Position numbers and translations under genes: made by a program. DNA of 64,000 nt from assembly GCA_014382015.1 (NCBI GenBank), contig JACNKN010000076.1, positions 1 through 64,000 of the forward strand, written 5' to 3'. The DNA comes from Fidelibacterota bacterium. GTDB taxonomy: Bacteria > Fidelibacterota > Marinisomatia > Marinisomatales > TCS55. The notes under the pieces were generated by a model that saw only the letters and a program-made list of their open reading frames with translations, searched no databases and was not told where the DNA came from. Position 1 is the first letter of the stretch. Every line of letters begins with the position of its first letter. Positions 25,456 to 34,873 of the stretch are shown here, in pieces.

Positions 25456-27927
25456 ATGGCTAAACGTCGAATATTTCAAATCGCTAAAGAACTGAATATT
25501 TCTCATACAGAAATTTTGTCATTCCTTAAAGGGAAGGGCATAATAGTTGGTAGTCATATGGCACCTATAGATGAAGAAACCTACACGATTGTCATGGAGG
25601 AATTTCATAAAGATAAGGAATCCATTGAACGATATAGAAAAGAACAAGTCCGACGAGAAATCCATGATACGCGACTTATGGAACGGCAAAAATCAAATAA
25701 AAAATTGGAATTGCTTTCTCTGGACGAACAGCGGAAATTAGAACGTGATGAAAAAGTTAAGGCTGAAGATGAGGCAAAACGGAAAGCTGAAGAATTAAAG
25801 ATTCGTGAATCTCAAAATGAAGAGAAAGTCAAAATAGAAACCAAACTCAAAATAGAGAGAGAAAAAGAAAATAAAAAACTTGCGGAGCAACGAGCAAAAG
25901 AAGAAATAAACCAAAGAAAAAAAGATGCCAAACAGCCCCAAAAGAAACTCCGTAAAATAGATTTATCAGGAATAGAAGCCCAGGTGGGTAAAGGTACGAC
26001 GAACCGTCGAAGGGATTTCAAGAAAAAAACCGACACACAACCCCCGAAATCTGCAGTGGATACTGTCCGAAAAATAACTGCAAAAATTGATACCAAAGTT
26101 AAGAAGAAAGTTTATCGTAAGGAAAAAAATCTCAAAGATGATGAGTCGGTTGAGATTGAAGTAAAACCTATAAAAATAGCAGAATTCTCGAATGTAGATG
26201 AAATTTCAAAAATATTTAATACGAAGCCAAATGATGTAATTCAAAAATGTATGGCTTTGGGGATATTGGCAACAATTAACCAACGGCTCGAATGGGATCT
26301 TATAGAATTATTGGCTGAAGAATATGGATACAAAGCAGATCGTTTAGAAGATATTGGAGAAGAACTCTTTACGTTGGAAGATTCAGAAGAAGATTTAAAA
26401 AAGGCGGTGGGTAGATCTCCGGTAGTGACAGTCATGGGCCATGTAGATCATGGAAAAACATCCTTATTGGATTATATTCGGGAAACGAATGTAGTGAGTG
26501 GAGAATCCGGGGGAATTACGCAGCATATTGGTGCCCATAAAGTGGAATTAAAAGATGGAAACTCGGTAACCTTTTTAGATACGCCAGGGCATGAAGCTTT
26601 TACTGCCATGCGGGCCCGTGGTGCTAAAGTGACAGATATGGTTGTCATTGTGGTTGCAGCGAATGATGGCGTTATGCCTCAAACTGTTGAAGCCATTGAT
26701 CATGCTAAAGCGGCCAAAGTTCCTATCATTATCGCAATTAATAAAATGGATTTACCTGACGTAGATCCTGAAAAAGTAAAGCGCGAATTGTCGGAACATG
26801 AAGTCCTGGTTGAGGATTGGGGTGGAAAGGTTCAAGCCATTCCCATTTCAGCTAAAACAGGAGATGGAATCGATGACCTTTTAGCATCCATGCTTATTGA
26901 ATCTGAAATGCTGGAATTAATGGCAAATTATGATACATTGGCACGGGGAACCGTGATTGACTCAAGATTGGATAAAGGTCATGGACCCATCGCCACAGTC
27001 CTTATCCAAAAAGGGAAATTAAAAGTTGGGGATCCTTTTATTTGTAATAATATCACCGGTAAAGTACGCGCATTAATTAATGAGCGTGGGCAACGAATTC
27101 AAGATGCAGGACCTTCCGATCCGATTCAAGTTCTTGGATTTGATCATGTGCCGCAATCTGCAGATATTTTTGCCGTTGTTGAAGATGAAAAAGAGATTAA
27201 ACGTATTGCCTCAGAACGTCAGCGAATTAAACGGGAAATAGATCAAAAGAAAATTGCGGCTCAATCATTGGATGCCATGTCTGCACTCATCAAAGAAGGT
27301 GCAATCAAAAACTTACCCATTATCATAAAAGGGGATGTAGATGGCTCAATTGAGGCTCTTTCAGAACAATTAGAAAAAATTACGCATGAAGAAGTGGGTG
27401 TAAAAATCATTCATAAATCAGTGGGAATGGTTTCAGAATCCGATGTTCTTTTAGCTTCTGCCTCTAATGCCGTTATCATTGGTTTTCATGTGCAAGTTTC
27501 ATCAAATGCAAAACTACAGGCAACACAGGAAGGCGTAGATATTCGGACATATAATGTAATATATAATGCAGTTGAAGAGATTACGTTGGCTTTGGAAGGT
27601 CTTCTTGAGCCCGAAACGGTTGAAGAGATTTTAGGTAGAGCTCTCGTCCAAGAAGCATTCAAAATTCCAAAAATCGGTGTAATCGCAGGTTCAAGGGTTA
27701 CGGAAGGCACCATTGTTCGAAATGCAAAAGCAAGGGTGCTTCGAGAAGATGAAGAAATCGCTTCTGGTGAAATCACTTCATTGAAACATTTAAAAGATGA
27801 TACCAAAGAAATCCGTGAGGGATTTGAATGCGGTATTGGCTTGAAGGATTTCTCCAAATTCAAAGAAGGAGATGTCATCGTCTGCTACGAGATGAAATCG
27901 ATTAAAAGGACATTGGCTGCCAGTTGA
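25456..27927 (+). CDS. infB: Translation initiation factor IF-2
   Basis: GTPase that brings initiator tRNA to the ribosome. The 823-residue protein has an N-terminal IF2_N module ([26 protein letters not shown]), a long charged, Lys/Glu-rich linker to about residue 230, a second IF2_N module, and the GTPase core with [12 protein letters not shown] (about 327), [16 protein letters not shown] and NKMDLP. Domains II, III and the C-terminal IF2 domain follow. All G-motifs are intact. It starts six bases after nusA and ends in a four-base overlap with rbfA. Confidence 0.97.
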   Translation: MAKRRIFQIAKELNISHTEILSFLKGKGIIVGSHMAPIDEETYTIVMEEFHKDKESIERYRKEQVRREIHDTRLMERQKSNKKLELLSLDEQRKLERDEKVKAEDEAKRKAEELKIRESQNEEKVKIETKLKIEREKENKKLAEQRAKEEINQRKKDAKQPQKKLRKIDLSGIEAQVGKGTTNRRRDFKKKTDTQPPKSAVDTVRKITAKIDTKVKKKVYRKEKNLKDDESVEIEVKPIKIAEFSNVDEISKIFNTKPNDVIQKCMALGILATINQRLEWDLIELLAEEYGYKADRLEDIGEELFTLEDSEEDLKKAVGRSPVVTVMGHVDHGKTSLLDYIRETNVVSGESGGITQHIGAHKVELKDGNSVTFLDTPGHEAFTAMRARGAKVTDMVVIVVAANDGVMPQTVEAIDHAKAAKVPIIIAINKMDLPDVDPEKVKRELSEHEVLVEDWGGKVQAIPISAKTGDGIDDLLASMLIESEMLELMANYDTLARGTVIDSRLDKGHGPIATVLIQKGKLKVGDPFICNNITGKVRALINERGQRIQDAGPSDPIQVLGFDHVPQSADIFAVVEDEKEIKRIASERQRIKREIDQKKIAAQSLDAMSALIKEGAIKNLPIIIKGDVDGSIEALSEQLEKITHEEVGVKIIHKSVGMVSESDVLLASASNAVIIGFHVQVSSNAKLQATQEGVDIRTYNVIYNAVEEITLALEGLLEPETVEEILGRALVQEAFKIPKIGVIAGSRVTEGTIVRNAKARVLREDEEIASGEITSLKHLKDDTKEIREGFECGIGLKDFSKFKEGDVIVCYEMKSIKRTLAAS

Positions 27928-28283
27928 GATATGAACGACCCTTTAAGCGTACTGACCGGGTCGCAAATGAAATCCAGCATATCCTTGGAGAAATTCAGAC
28001 TCAGTATATTGATCTGTCCGATTTAGGATTTATCACAATTTCGCACGTTAAAATCTCCCCAGATTTAAAAAGTGTCAAAGTATTTTTTAGTGTGTTAAAA
28101 CGAAAAAAACCAATTGAAAAAATTCAATTAGCAATGAATAATAAAGCCAAGGCATTCCGAAAATATTTGGGTATGGAATTGCGAATGAAATATACACCTG
28201 AATTAAAATTCTATTATGATGATACTGTGGCTTATACCCAAAAGTTAGATTCCATTTTTCACGATTTACATTCTGACGATTAA
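27924..28283 (+). CDS. rbfA: Ribosome-binding factor A
   Basis: A 30S maturation factor of 119 residues with a KH-like fold. It has the typical N-terminal [23 protein letters not shown], the TISHVKISPDLKSVKVFFSVL strand pair and LGMELRMKYTPELKFYYDDT. The start is TTG 27924, overlapping the infB stop in TTGA. The gene sits in the usual position between infB and truB. The C-terminal end LDSIFHDLHSDD is a short normal tail. Confidence 0.93.
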   Translation: MRYERPFKRTDRVANEIQHILGEIQTQYIDLSDLGFITISHVKISPDLKSVKVFFSVLKRKKPIEKIQLAMNNKAKAFRKYLGMELRMKYTPELKFYYDDTVAYTQKLDSIFHDLHSDD

Positions 28284-28288
28284 ATTCT

Positions 28289-28942
28289 ATGATTTATAAT
28301 ATTTATAAACCAGTAGGGTGGACTAGTTTTGATGTGGTGAAAAAGCTGCGTGGAATCACAAAAGATAAAAAGGTTGGGCACGGAGGTACATTGGACCCGT
28401 TCGCCGAAGGCGTTCTAATCATTGGCACCCATTCTGATACAAAACGATTAACAGACATTTCAGGAAGCATTAAGTCCTACCGCACAATCCTTTCCCTCGG
28501 TGAAGAAACAGATACGCTGGATATCGATGGGAAAGTCATCCATACCTGCCCAGTACCGGTATTAAATGAGGCAAAAATAAAAATTATATTGAATGAATTT
28601 TTAGGAGAAAGTGCACAGATACCTCCCATGTATTCTGCCAAAAAAGTTAATGGTGTCAGACTTTACAAATTGGCTCGAAAAAATCAAACCGTTGAACGCA
28701 AGCCAACCCCAATCAAAATATATAATATTAAACTGAATCAAATTGAAGGTAATCAAGTCGATTTTTCTGTCACATGCTCGAAGGGAACTTATATTCGAGT
28801 GTTAGGAATGGACATAGCAAAACGTCTGGGAACGGTTGGCTATTTAACAAAATTAACACGCACGGCAGTGGGTAGCTATAAGGTCCATAATTCTGTCGGT
28901 TTAAAGGAATTTGAAAAACAGTGGATGTCTATCGCACATTAG
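28289..28942 (+). CDS. truB: tRNA pseudouridine(55) synthase TruB
   Basis: Makes pseudouridine 55 in the T loop of tRNAs. The 217-residue protein has motif I (GWTSFDVVKKLR), the catalytic HGGTLDPFAEGVLIIG with its aspartate, QIPPMYSAKKVNGVRLYKLAR and the CSKGTYIRVLGMDIAKRLG motif. It is somewhat short because it lacks a C-terminal PUA domain, as in many bacteria. The 3' end overlaps the ribF start by 22 bases. Confidence 0.95.
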   Translation: MIYNIYKPVGWTSFDVVKKLRGITKDKKVGHGGTLDPFAEGVLIIGTHSDTKRLTDISGSIKSYRTILSLGEETDTLDIDGKVIHTCPVPVLNEAKIKIILNEFLGESAQIPPMYSAKKVNGVRLYKLARKNQTVERKPTPIKIYNIKLNQIEGNQVDFSVTCSKGTYIRVLGMDIAKRLGTVGYLTKLTRTAVGSYKVHNSVGLKEFEKQWMSIAH

Positions 28943-29856
28943 AAACAATCCCGGTTCTTCCTGAAAGTGTTTTAACCATCGGCACGTTCGACGGCTGTCA
29001 TCGCGGACACCAGGAAATTATTAAAAAAGTAAACGCTTTAGCTGAATTCAATATATCCACTTCAGTTTTAATTACGTTTGAACCCCATCCACGGCATGTT
29101 TTACAGACCGGTAAAAAGCTGCCTCTGCTAATGCATATAAATAAAAAACTTGAAATTCTGGAATCGCTCAATCTCGATGTGGTTTTGGTCATACCATTCA
29201 ATGAAGAATTTTCTCATATTAAAGCGGGTGATTTTCTCCAAAATATTGTGGTAAAGCATTTCAAACCTTCCGCCATTGTGGTTGGGTATGACCACCATTT
29301 TGGTTTTGAGCGGGAAGGATCACCAGAATTTTTAAGCAATTTTGGGAAAGAAAATGGTATTTCTGTTGATATTGTGGCTCCAATCGCTGATGAAAAGGTG
29401 AATATTTCCAGTACCCATATTCGAGAATTGATTCAACGAGGGTTTGTGCGGCGTGCTTCATTTGAACTGGGATGGGTATTTGGTTTCGAAGCGAATGTTA
29501 TCCGCGGAGTAGGACGGGGGAAAAGTCTTGGATTCCCAACCGCAAATTTTGTTCCAGAAGAAAAAAACCAGTTAGTTCCAGCCAGCGGTGTTTATTGTAT
29601 CCGCGGAAGGATTAATGGTAAAAGTCTGTATGGTATGTGTAATTTAGGAGTCCGCCCAACCTTCGATGAAACTAATTTCGTTATGGAAGTACACTTCATC
29701 GATGAAAAGTTGGATGACCTCTACGGAAAAAAGATTACTGTAGAATTTTTAGAACGAATTAGAGACGAACAAAAATTCTCTCATTCCCAAGAATTAATTA
29801 AACAGTTAAATAAAGATAAACAATTCTGCATGAGATTGATGCAGAAATATAAATAG
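28921..29856 (+). CDS. ribF: Bifunctional riboflavin kinase/FAD synthetase
   Basis: Converts riboflavin to FMN and then FAD. The 311-residue protein has the nucleotidyltransferase domain (about 15-180) with LTIGTFDGCHRGHQEII, VGYDHHFGFEREGS and ISSTHIRELI, then the riboflavin kinase domain (about 185-310) with GRGKSLGFPTANF and YGMCNLGVRPTF. The start is GTG 28921 inside truB; this truB-ribF-rpsO order is widespread. The rpsO gene follows by eight bases. Confidence 0.95.
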   Translation: MDVYRTLETIPVLPESVLTIGTFDGCHRGHQEIIKKVNALAEFNISTSVLITFEPHPRHVLQTGKKLPLLMHINKKLEILESLNLDVVLVIPFNEEFSHIKAGDFLQNIVVKHFKPSAIVVGYDHHFGFEREGSPEFLSNFGKENGISVDIVAPIADEKVNISSTHIRELIQRGFVRRASFELGWVFGFEANVIRGVGRGKSLGFPTANFVPEEKNQLVPASGVYCIRGRINGKSLYGMCNLGVRPTFDETNFVMEVHFIDEKLDDLYGKKITVEFLERIRDEQKFSHSQELIKQLNKDKQFCMRLMQKYK

Positions 29857-29864
29857 GAGACAGA

Positions 29865-30137
29865 ATGTCCTTAACAAATGAACAAATACAAGAAATTGTA
29901 ACCCAATTCGGTAAAGATAAAAATGATACCGGATCATCACAAGTCCAGGTTGCTTTATTAACATCCAGGATACGATCCCTGACGGATCATGTGAAAATAA
30001 ATAAAAAAGATAATCATTCCCGTCGAGGATTGGTTTTGCTGGTATCCCAGCGCAAAAAACTCTTAAAATATATGCGTCGGACAAATCCCGATTCATACTT
30101 GGATGTGACAAAAGAATTGTCCATTCGTCGTAATTAA
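29865..30137 (+). CDS. rpsO: 30S ribosomal protein S15
   Basis: A 90-residue helical protein that binds the central domain of 16S rRNA. It has the full S15 pattern: DTGSSQVQVALLTSRIRSLTDHVKINKKDNHSRRGLVLLVSQRKKLLKYMRR with the conserved HSRRGL and the RRxLL-type helix. An AGGAGA site lies before the ATG. It is followed by pnp after 21 bases, the classical rpsO-pnp pairing. No clear pseudoknot operator could be confirmed by eye. Confidence 0.97.
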   Translation: MSLTNEQIQEIVTQFGKDKNDTGSSQVQVALLTSRIRSLTDHVKINKKDNHSRRGLVLLVSQRKKLLKYMRRTNPDSYLDVTKELSIRRN

Positions 30138-30158
30138 ACTTTATAATTAGGAAATATA

Positions 30159-32336
30159 ATGAAAAAACAAGAAATAACCCTTAACGGGAGTACGCTCTCG
30201 ATTGAAACCGGACAGGTTGCACGTCAATCATCCGGGTCCGTCATCGTCACCCATGGCGAAACAGCTATTTTAGTTGCTGTAAATGCATCAAAACAAGCGC
30301 GGGAAGATATAGATTTCTTCCCATTACAGGTTGAATATCGCGAACGGCATTATGCCGGTGGAAAAATCCCTGGTGGCTTTTTTAAACGGGAAGCCCGTCC
30401 TTCGGAACATGAAATTTTAACCAGTCGCTTAACCGATCGTCCGATTCGGCCACTTTTTCCAAAATCATTCAAATGTGAAACACAAGTTATTATAACTGTC
30501 TTATCCAGTGATGGTGAGAATATGGCCGATACGTTGGCAGGTGTAGGAGCCTCCGCCGCATTGATGATTTCAGATATTCCATTCAAAGGTCCAATCGCCA
30601 CCGTTCGCGTTGGACGCATTGATGGTGACTTTGTTGTAAACCCAACCAGAACTCAGATGGAAGATTCGGATATGGAAATTATTGTTTCCGGAAACGAACA
30701 AACCATTGTCATGGTTGAAGGTGAAGCGAAACTCATCACTGAGGAAGAATTTATAGATGCCATGAAATTTGCCCATGGACCGATTAAAGAATTAATCGCC
30801 ATGCAGGCTAAATTGATTGGGGAACTGGATATCGTCAAACGGGAGATACCTGAAGAAGAAACAAACGAAGAATTGGCAAAAGCAGTTTCTGAATTGGTTT
30901 CAAACAAAATTGATGCAGTAATCAATACTGGGGATAAAGCTGACCGTGAGAATCAAATCTCTGGTTTGAAAGAAGAAGCCCAGGAAGCATTTGCTGAATC
31001 ACATCCCGAATCAGAAAAATTGGTTTCTGGATATGTTAACGATCAGTTAAAAACGGCATTTCGTGAACAGATCCTTACGGATGCAGTACGGTCTGATGGT
31101 CGCAAAACCACCGATATTCGTCCAATAACCATCGAAACGGGACTATTGGCCAGAACACATGGTTCAGCCTTATTTACCCGCGGAGAGACGCAAGCTATCG
31201 TTGTGCTAACCATGGGAACGCCCAGAGATGAGCAGATAATCGACAGCATGGATCTGGATACGAAGAAGAAATTCTTTCTTCATTACAATTTTCCACCATA
31301 CTGTGTGGGAGAAACAGGTCGAATTGGATTTACAAGCCGTAGAGAAGTAGGGCATGGAAATTTGGCTGAACGTGCAATCAAGGAAATTCTTCCCGAATAT
31401 GAAGATTTCCCCTATACAATTCGAATTGTATCTGAAATTACCGAGTCAAACGGATCTTCATCCATGGCCTCTGTCTGTGGGGGCTCTTTAGCCTTAATGA
31501 GCGCAGGTGCACCGACCAAAGGTCATGTGGCGGGAATTGCCATGGGTCTGGTTAAAGATGGTGATCGTTATGCGGTATTAAGTGATATCCTGGGTGCTGA
31601 AGATCATTTAGGGGATATGGATTTCAAAGTAGCTGGAACCCGTGATGGTATCTCCGCTATTCAATTGGATCTGAAAATTGAAGGCATATCATTTGAATTG
31701 ATGGAAGAAGCTTTGGCCCAAGCGAAAGCAGGTCGAAATCATATTTTAGACATTATGTATGAAGCAGTACCTGAACCCATGGAAATGTCTAAATATGCAC
31801 CGAAAGTTCTTTCACTTCAGATCAATCCTGAGAAAATTGGCGGTTTAATTGGTCCAGGTGGTAAAACCATTAAAAAAATCATTGCGGATACAGAATGTGA
31901 TGTAAATGTAGATGATGATGGCATAGTGACCGTCGCCAGTCTTGATTTAAAACGGTGTGAGGAAGCAATTGAGATCGTTCGTGCAATCACCCTTGAACCC
32001 GAAGTTGGAATGGAATTTGATGGAAGCATCACACGACTCATGTCCTTTGGCGCATTTGTTGAATTCGCACCCGGTCGTGAAGGTCTCATCCATATTTCAG
32101 AAATGGAATGGCATCGTGTAGAGAAAGTTGAAGACGTGGTTAAACCAGGTGATCCGGTCCGTGTTAAATTAATAAAGGTAGATGACCAGGGGAGGTTGGA
32201 CTTTAGCCGTAAAGCATTGCTTGAAAAACCGGAAGGGTATGTAGAGCGCCCACCTCGTGATAGAAATCAAGGTGGCGGTAGAGGAAGAGGCAATCGCCAA
32301 GGGGGTGGAGGAAGACGGCCATTTAGACGTAACTAA
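30159..32336 (+). CDS. pnp: Polyribonucleotide nucleotidyltransferase (PNPase)
   Basis: Phosphorolytic 3'-5' exoribonuclease of the RNA degradosome. The 725-residue protein has two RNase PH domains separated by a helical linker, with the conserved FFPLQVEYRERHYAGGKIPGGFFKRE and the catalytic SSMASVCGGSLALMSAG and GAEDHLGDMDFKVAGT regions. A KH domain (GGLIGPGGKTIKKI, about 550-615) and an S1 domain (about 615-690) follow. The last 35 residues are a Gly/Arg-rich tail (GGGRGRGNRQGGGGRR) that may add RNA affinity. It is placed directly after rpsO. Confidence 0.97.
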   Translation: MKKQEITLNGSTLSIETGQVARQSSGSVIVTHGETAILVAVNASKQAREDIDFFPLQVEYRERHYAGGKIPGGFFKREARPSEHEILTSRLTDRPIRPLFPKSFKCETQVIITVLSSDGENMADTLAGVGASAALMISDIPFKGPIATVRVGRIDGDFVVNPTRTQMEDSDMEIIVSGNEQTIVMVEGEAKLITEEEFIDAMKFAHGPIKELIAMQAKLIGELDIVKREIPEEETNEELAKAVSELVSNKIDAVINTGDKADRENQISGLKEEAQEAFAESHPESEKLVSGYVNDQLKTAFREQILTDAVRSDGRKTTDIRPITIETGLLARTHGSALFTRGETQAIVVLTMGTPRDEQIIDSMDLDTKKKFFLHYNFPPYCVGETGRIGFTSRREVGHGNLAERAIKEILPEYEDFPYTIRIVSEITESNGSSSMASVCGGSLALMSAGAPTKGHVAGIAMGLVKDGDRYAVLSDILGAEDHLGDMDFKVAGTRDGISAIQLDLKIEGISFELMEEALAQAKAGRNHILDIMYEAVPEPMEMSKYAPKVLSLQINPEKIGGLIGPGGKTIKKIIADTECDVNVDDDGIVTVASLDLKRCEEAIEIVRAITLEPEVGMEFDGSITRLMSFGAFVEFAPGREGLIHISEMEWHRVEKVEDVVKPGDPVRVKLIKVDDQGRLDFSRKALLEKPEGYVERPPRDRNQGGGRGRGNRQGGGGRRPFRRN

Positions 32337-32360
32337 TTTTTCCATTCGAGGATATTGACA

Positions 32361-33476
32361 ATGATCATTGGAACACCCAAAGAAATTAAGGCGCACGAAA
32401 ATCGTGTGGCTCTCACGCCTCATGTTGCGCTGGAATTAACTTCATCCGGCCACGAGGTCCTTATTGAAGAAAATGCAGGAATCTCCACAGGATTCCGAGA
32501 TCGGGATTATCAAGAGGTAGGCTGTAAAATCGTTAAATTGCCTAAAGAAATATTTGATAATTCCGAAATGGTGGTCAAAGTAAAGGAGCCCCAGCCTGAA
32601 GAAGTAGATATGTGCCATCAAGGGACCACGATGTTTACCTATTTTCATTTTGCTGCGGACGAATCATTAACCCAGGGGTTTCTAAACTCAGGTGCAACAG
32701 CCATTGCCTATGAGACAATCATGCTGTCGGATAATTCCTTGCCCCTATTGATTCCAATGAGTGAGGTTGCCGGACGAATGTCTGTTCAAGAAGGAGCCAA
32801 GTATCTGGAAAAATTTCATGGTGGACTTGGAAAATTGTTAGGTGGCGTTCCCGGAGTAGAACCTGCAAGGGTGACGATTCTTGGGGGCGGGATTGTTGGC
32901 ACAAATGCGGCACATATCGCCTCAGGGCTGGGCGCGAACGTCAATATACTGGATGTGAATCTGAACCGACTACGATATCTTGACGAGATAATGCCAAAGA
33001 ATGTTAGAACCATTTACAGCAATCAATATAATATTCAAGAATTATTGCCTAGAACCGATTTACTGATTGGCGCAGTGCTAATCCCCGGGGCTAAGGCACC
33101 CAATCTTGTTACACGGGATATGCTGGGCGAAATGCAGGAGGGAACAGTTGTTGTTGATGTTGCGGTGGATCAGGGAGGATGTATTGAAACATGCAGACCC
33201 ACCACTCATGAAAACCCAATTTATGAAGTAGATGGCATTATACATTACTGCGTTGCCAATATGCCCGGTGCTGTTCCTTTTACCTCGACGACTGCATTGA
33301 CAAATGCAACGAATCCTTATGTGCAAAAGTTGGCAAACCAGGGAATTTTGAATGCACTTAAATCAGATGAAGGATTGTTAAAAGGCTTAAATGTTTATCA
33401 AGGACAGATAACGCATCAAGGCGTATCTGATGCATTTGATATGAAATTTACATCACCAGATAAAGCAATAGCTTAA
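32361..33476 (+). CDS. ald: Alanine dehydrogenase
   Basis: NAD-dependent conversion of L-alanine to pyruvate and ammonia. The 371-residue length is exactly typical. Visible motifs are MIIGTPKEIKAHENRVALTP (N-terminal substrate domain with Arg15-like residue), KVKEPQ, PMSEVAGRMSVQEGAKYLEK, the NAD-binding GGGIVGTNAAHIASGLGANV and NMPGAVPFTSTTALTNAT. ATG 32361 is preferred over TTG 32355 for spacing to CGAGG. Together with the Na+:alanine symporter gene at 10.5 kb it suggests use of alanine as carbon and nitrogen source. Confidence 0.95.
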   Translation: MIIGTPKEIKAHENRVALTPHVALELTSSGHEVLIEENAGISTGFRDRDYQEVGCKIVKLPKEIFDNSEMVVKVKEPQPEEVDMCHQGTTMFTYFHFAADESLTQGFLNSGATAIAYETIMLSDNSLPLLIPMSEVAGRMSVQEGAKYLEKFHGGLGKLLGGVPGVEPARVTILGGGIVGTNAAHIASGLGANVNILDVNLNRLRYLDEIMPKNVRTIYSNQYNIQELLPRTDLLIGAVLIPGAKAPNLVTRDMLGEMQEGTVVVDVAVDQGGCIETCRPTTHENPIYEVDGIIHYCVANMPGAVPFTSTTALTNATNPYVQKLANQGILNALKSDEGLLKGLNVYQGQITHQGVSDAFDMKFTSPDKAIA

Positions 33477-33521
33477 TTCCTTCCTTTCTCTTCCATAGTA
33501 CTTGTTTTAACAGAGTTTCTT

Positions 33522-33542
33522 AACTAATATAAAGTATTAGTT
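33522..33542 (+). promoter_or_regulatory. Palindromic operator candidate upstream of the MerR gene
   Basis: AACTAATA and TATTAGTT are exact inverted repeats separated by five bases, ending 15 bases before the MerR start. MerR-family dimers bind such palindromes, often at their own promoter. An AT-rich chance palindrome cannot be excluded. Confidence 0.4.
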
Positions 33543-33557
33543 GAATAGGTATTTTAC

Positions 33558-33926
33558 ATGGACTCCAGTACACAATCGATAAAAAAGTTATATTATTCCA
33601 TCGGCGAAGTCAGCAAATCCACTGATTTAAAGCAATATGTGCTTCGATATTGGGAGACAGAATTCAAGCAATTAAGTCCTTCAAAAAATAAAGCTGGAAA
33701 TCGAACATATCGGCAAAAGGATATTGACACTATCAATAGAATCAAAGATTTACTATACAGGCAAAAGTTTACGATTGAAGGTGCCCGTAAAATGCTAAGT
33801 GAGGAGCGTGGTTCTGAAATTGATAATTTAACAGACCAAACGGAACCCAAAGGCGAGGTTAATTTAGAAATTCTGATTAAAATTCGGAGTGAATTAAAAT
33901 CTTTATTAGAAGATGTTAATACATAA
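33558..33926 (+). CDS. MerR family transcriptional regulator
   Basis: A 122-residue DNA-binding protein. Residues about 11-80 form the winged helix-turn-helix: YYSIGEVSKSTDLKQYVLRYWETEFKQLSPSKNKAGNRTYRQKDIDTINRIK. The YWE.EF.QL pattern marks a subgroup with no known effector, common in FCB and other bacteria. The C-terminal part is a short dimerisation helix with no metal-binding cysteines, so a metal sensor role is unlikely. The target genes are not evident. tRNA-Pro lies two bases downstream. Confidence 0.9.
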   Translation: MDSSTQSIKKLYYSIGEVSKSTDLKQYVLRYWETEFKQLSPSKNKAGNRTYRQKDIDTINRIKDLLYRQKFTIEGARKMLSEERGSEIDNLTDQTEPKGEVNLEILIKIRSELKSLLEDVNT

Positions 33927-33928
33927 TT

Positions 33929-34002
33929 CGGGGCGTGGCGCAGTCCGGTAGCGCACTTGGCTGGGGGTCAAGTGGTCGCAGGTTCAAATCCTGTCGCCCC
34001 GA
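33929..34002 (+). tRNA. tRNA-Pro (anticodon GGG)
   Basis: A 74-base cloverleaf with acceptor CGGGGCG/CGCCCCG, D arm GGCGCAGTCCGGTAGCGC, anticodon loop CTGGGGG and T arm GCAGGTTCAAATCCTGT. It reads CCC and CCU. No encoded CCA. It starts two bases after the MerR stop. Confidence 0.95.
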
Positions 34003-34019
34003 CAAAAATAAAGTGGTCG

Positions 34020-34036
34020 TCCCGATAAAATCGGGA
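34020..34036. repeat. Palindrome TCCCGAT-AAA-ATCGGGA
   Basis: Exact seven-base arms, 17 bases past tRNA-Pro and before the convergent FKBP gene. Member of the CCCGA/TCGGG palindrome set. It could help terminate the tRNA transcript, but no T run follows. Confidence 0.6.
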
Positions 34037-34067
34037 TCGCCCAGACAAGAAAAATTTTATTATATAC

Positions 34068-34778
34068 TTATTTTGGAATATTCTCCGGTGCGGATAAAAT
34101 TTCTAATAATTCAATTTGAAATATCATGACAGCCATAGGTCCACCGGGACCATCTCCTGAGCCATATCCCAATTGTCCTGGAATAAATATTTGATATTTA
34201 GCTCCGGGACTCATGAGCTGCAGCCCTTGAGAGAACCCAGGTACCACGCGATTCACAGGGAATACAGCCGTTTCTCCCCGGGAATAGGAACTATCAAATG
34301 TCGTTCCATCTATTAATTTTCCTACATAATGAATTCTAACTAAATCCGTTGGCTTGGGCTTACTGCCCAGGGCTTCTTTAATTATTTTATATTGAATCCC
34401 ACTTCGATGCTCTACCACATCATCATTTTTTGCATTTTCTCTTAAAAATTTAGAACCTGTCTGAATATTCTTCTTCTCCAAATCCATTCTATATTTCGGT
34501 ACAATTTTTTCATTATACTTAAAAATGACCGATTCCCGCTCCTTGTCGGAAAGAAAAAGATCATTTCCAGCAAAATAATCTTCGATTCCTTGATTCAACA
34601 TTTGATAGTCTATATCCTTGTATTCAAGTTTCAATCGACTGGCTACATCCAATCCAACTGCATAACTGACTGAATCAATCAACTTCTCCATTCCCACGTT
34701 GGTGACTTCTTTTTTTGGTTTATCGCCTGTACAAGCAACCAACAGGAAAAGAATCAGTGATAATAAAATTTGTTTCAT
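34068..34778 (-). CDS. FKBP-type peptidyl-prolyl isomerase, lipoprotein
   Basis: A 236-residue protein with a lipoprotein signal peptide ending LLVAC (Cys16). An N-terminal dimerisation region with SVSYAVGLDVASRLK (about 37-110) is followed by an FKBP domain (about 125-232) that includes RIHYVGKLIDGTTFDSSYSRGE, VVPGFSQGLQLMSPGAKYQIFIP and GYG. This is the Mip/FkpA layout, a periplasmic or outer-membrane-attached folding helper. The IPPNATL segment of classical FKBPs reads PGGPMAV. It is convergent with tRNA-Pro. Confidence 0.92.
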   Translation of the reverse strand: MKQILLSLILFLLVACTGDKPKKEVTNVGMEKLIDSVSYAVGLDVASRLKLEYKDIDYQMLNQGIEDYFAGNDLFLSDKERESVIFKYNEKIVPKYRMDLEKKNIQTGSKFLRENAKNDDVVEHRSGIQYKIIKEALGSKPKPTDLVRIHYVGKLIDGTTFDSSYSRGETAVFPVNRVVPGFSQGLQLMSPGAKYQIFIPGQLGYGSGDGPGGPMAVMIFQIELLEILSAPENIPK

Positions 34779-34873
34779 AAATAATCCTTACAATTTTGGG
34801 GCAGAATCTCTATCTCTCATTACTTTCATACAATAGATTTCAATGATTATTCGGCTATTTAATACATGGAGGA

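Noticed and set aside
33935-34129. Plus-strand frame of 64 codons over tRNA-Pro
   Set aside because: It lies on the tRNA gene and palindrome and encodes a tRNA-derived peptide.
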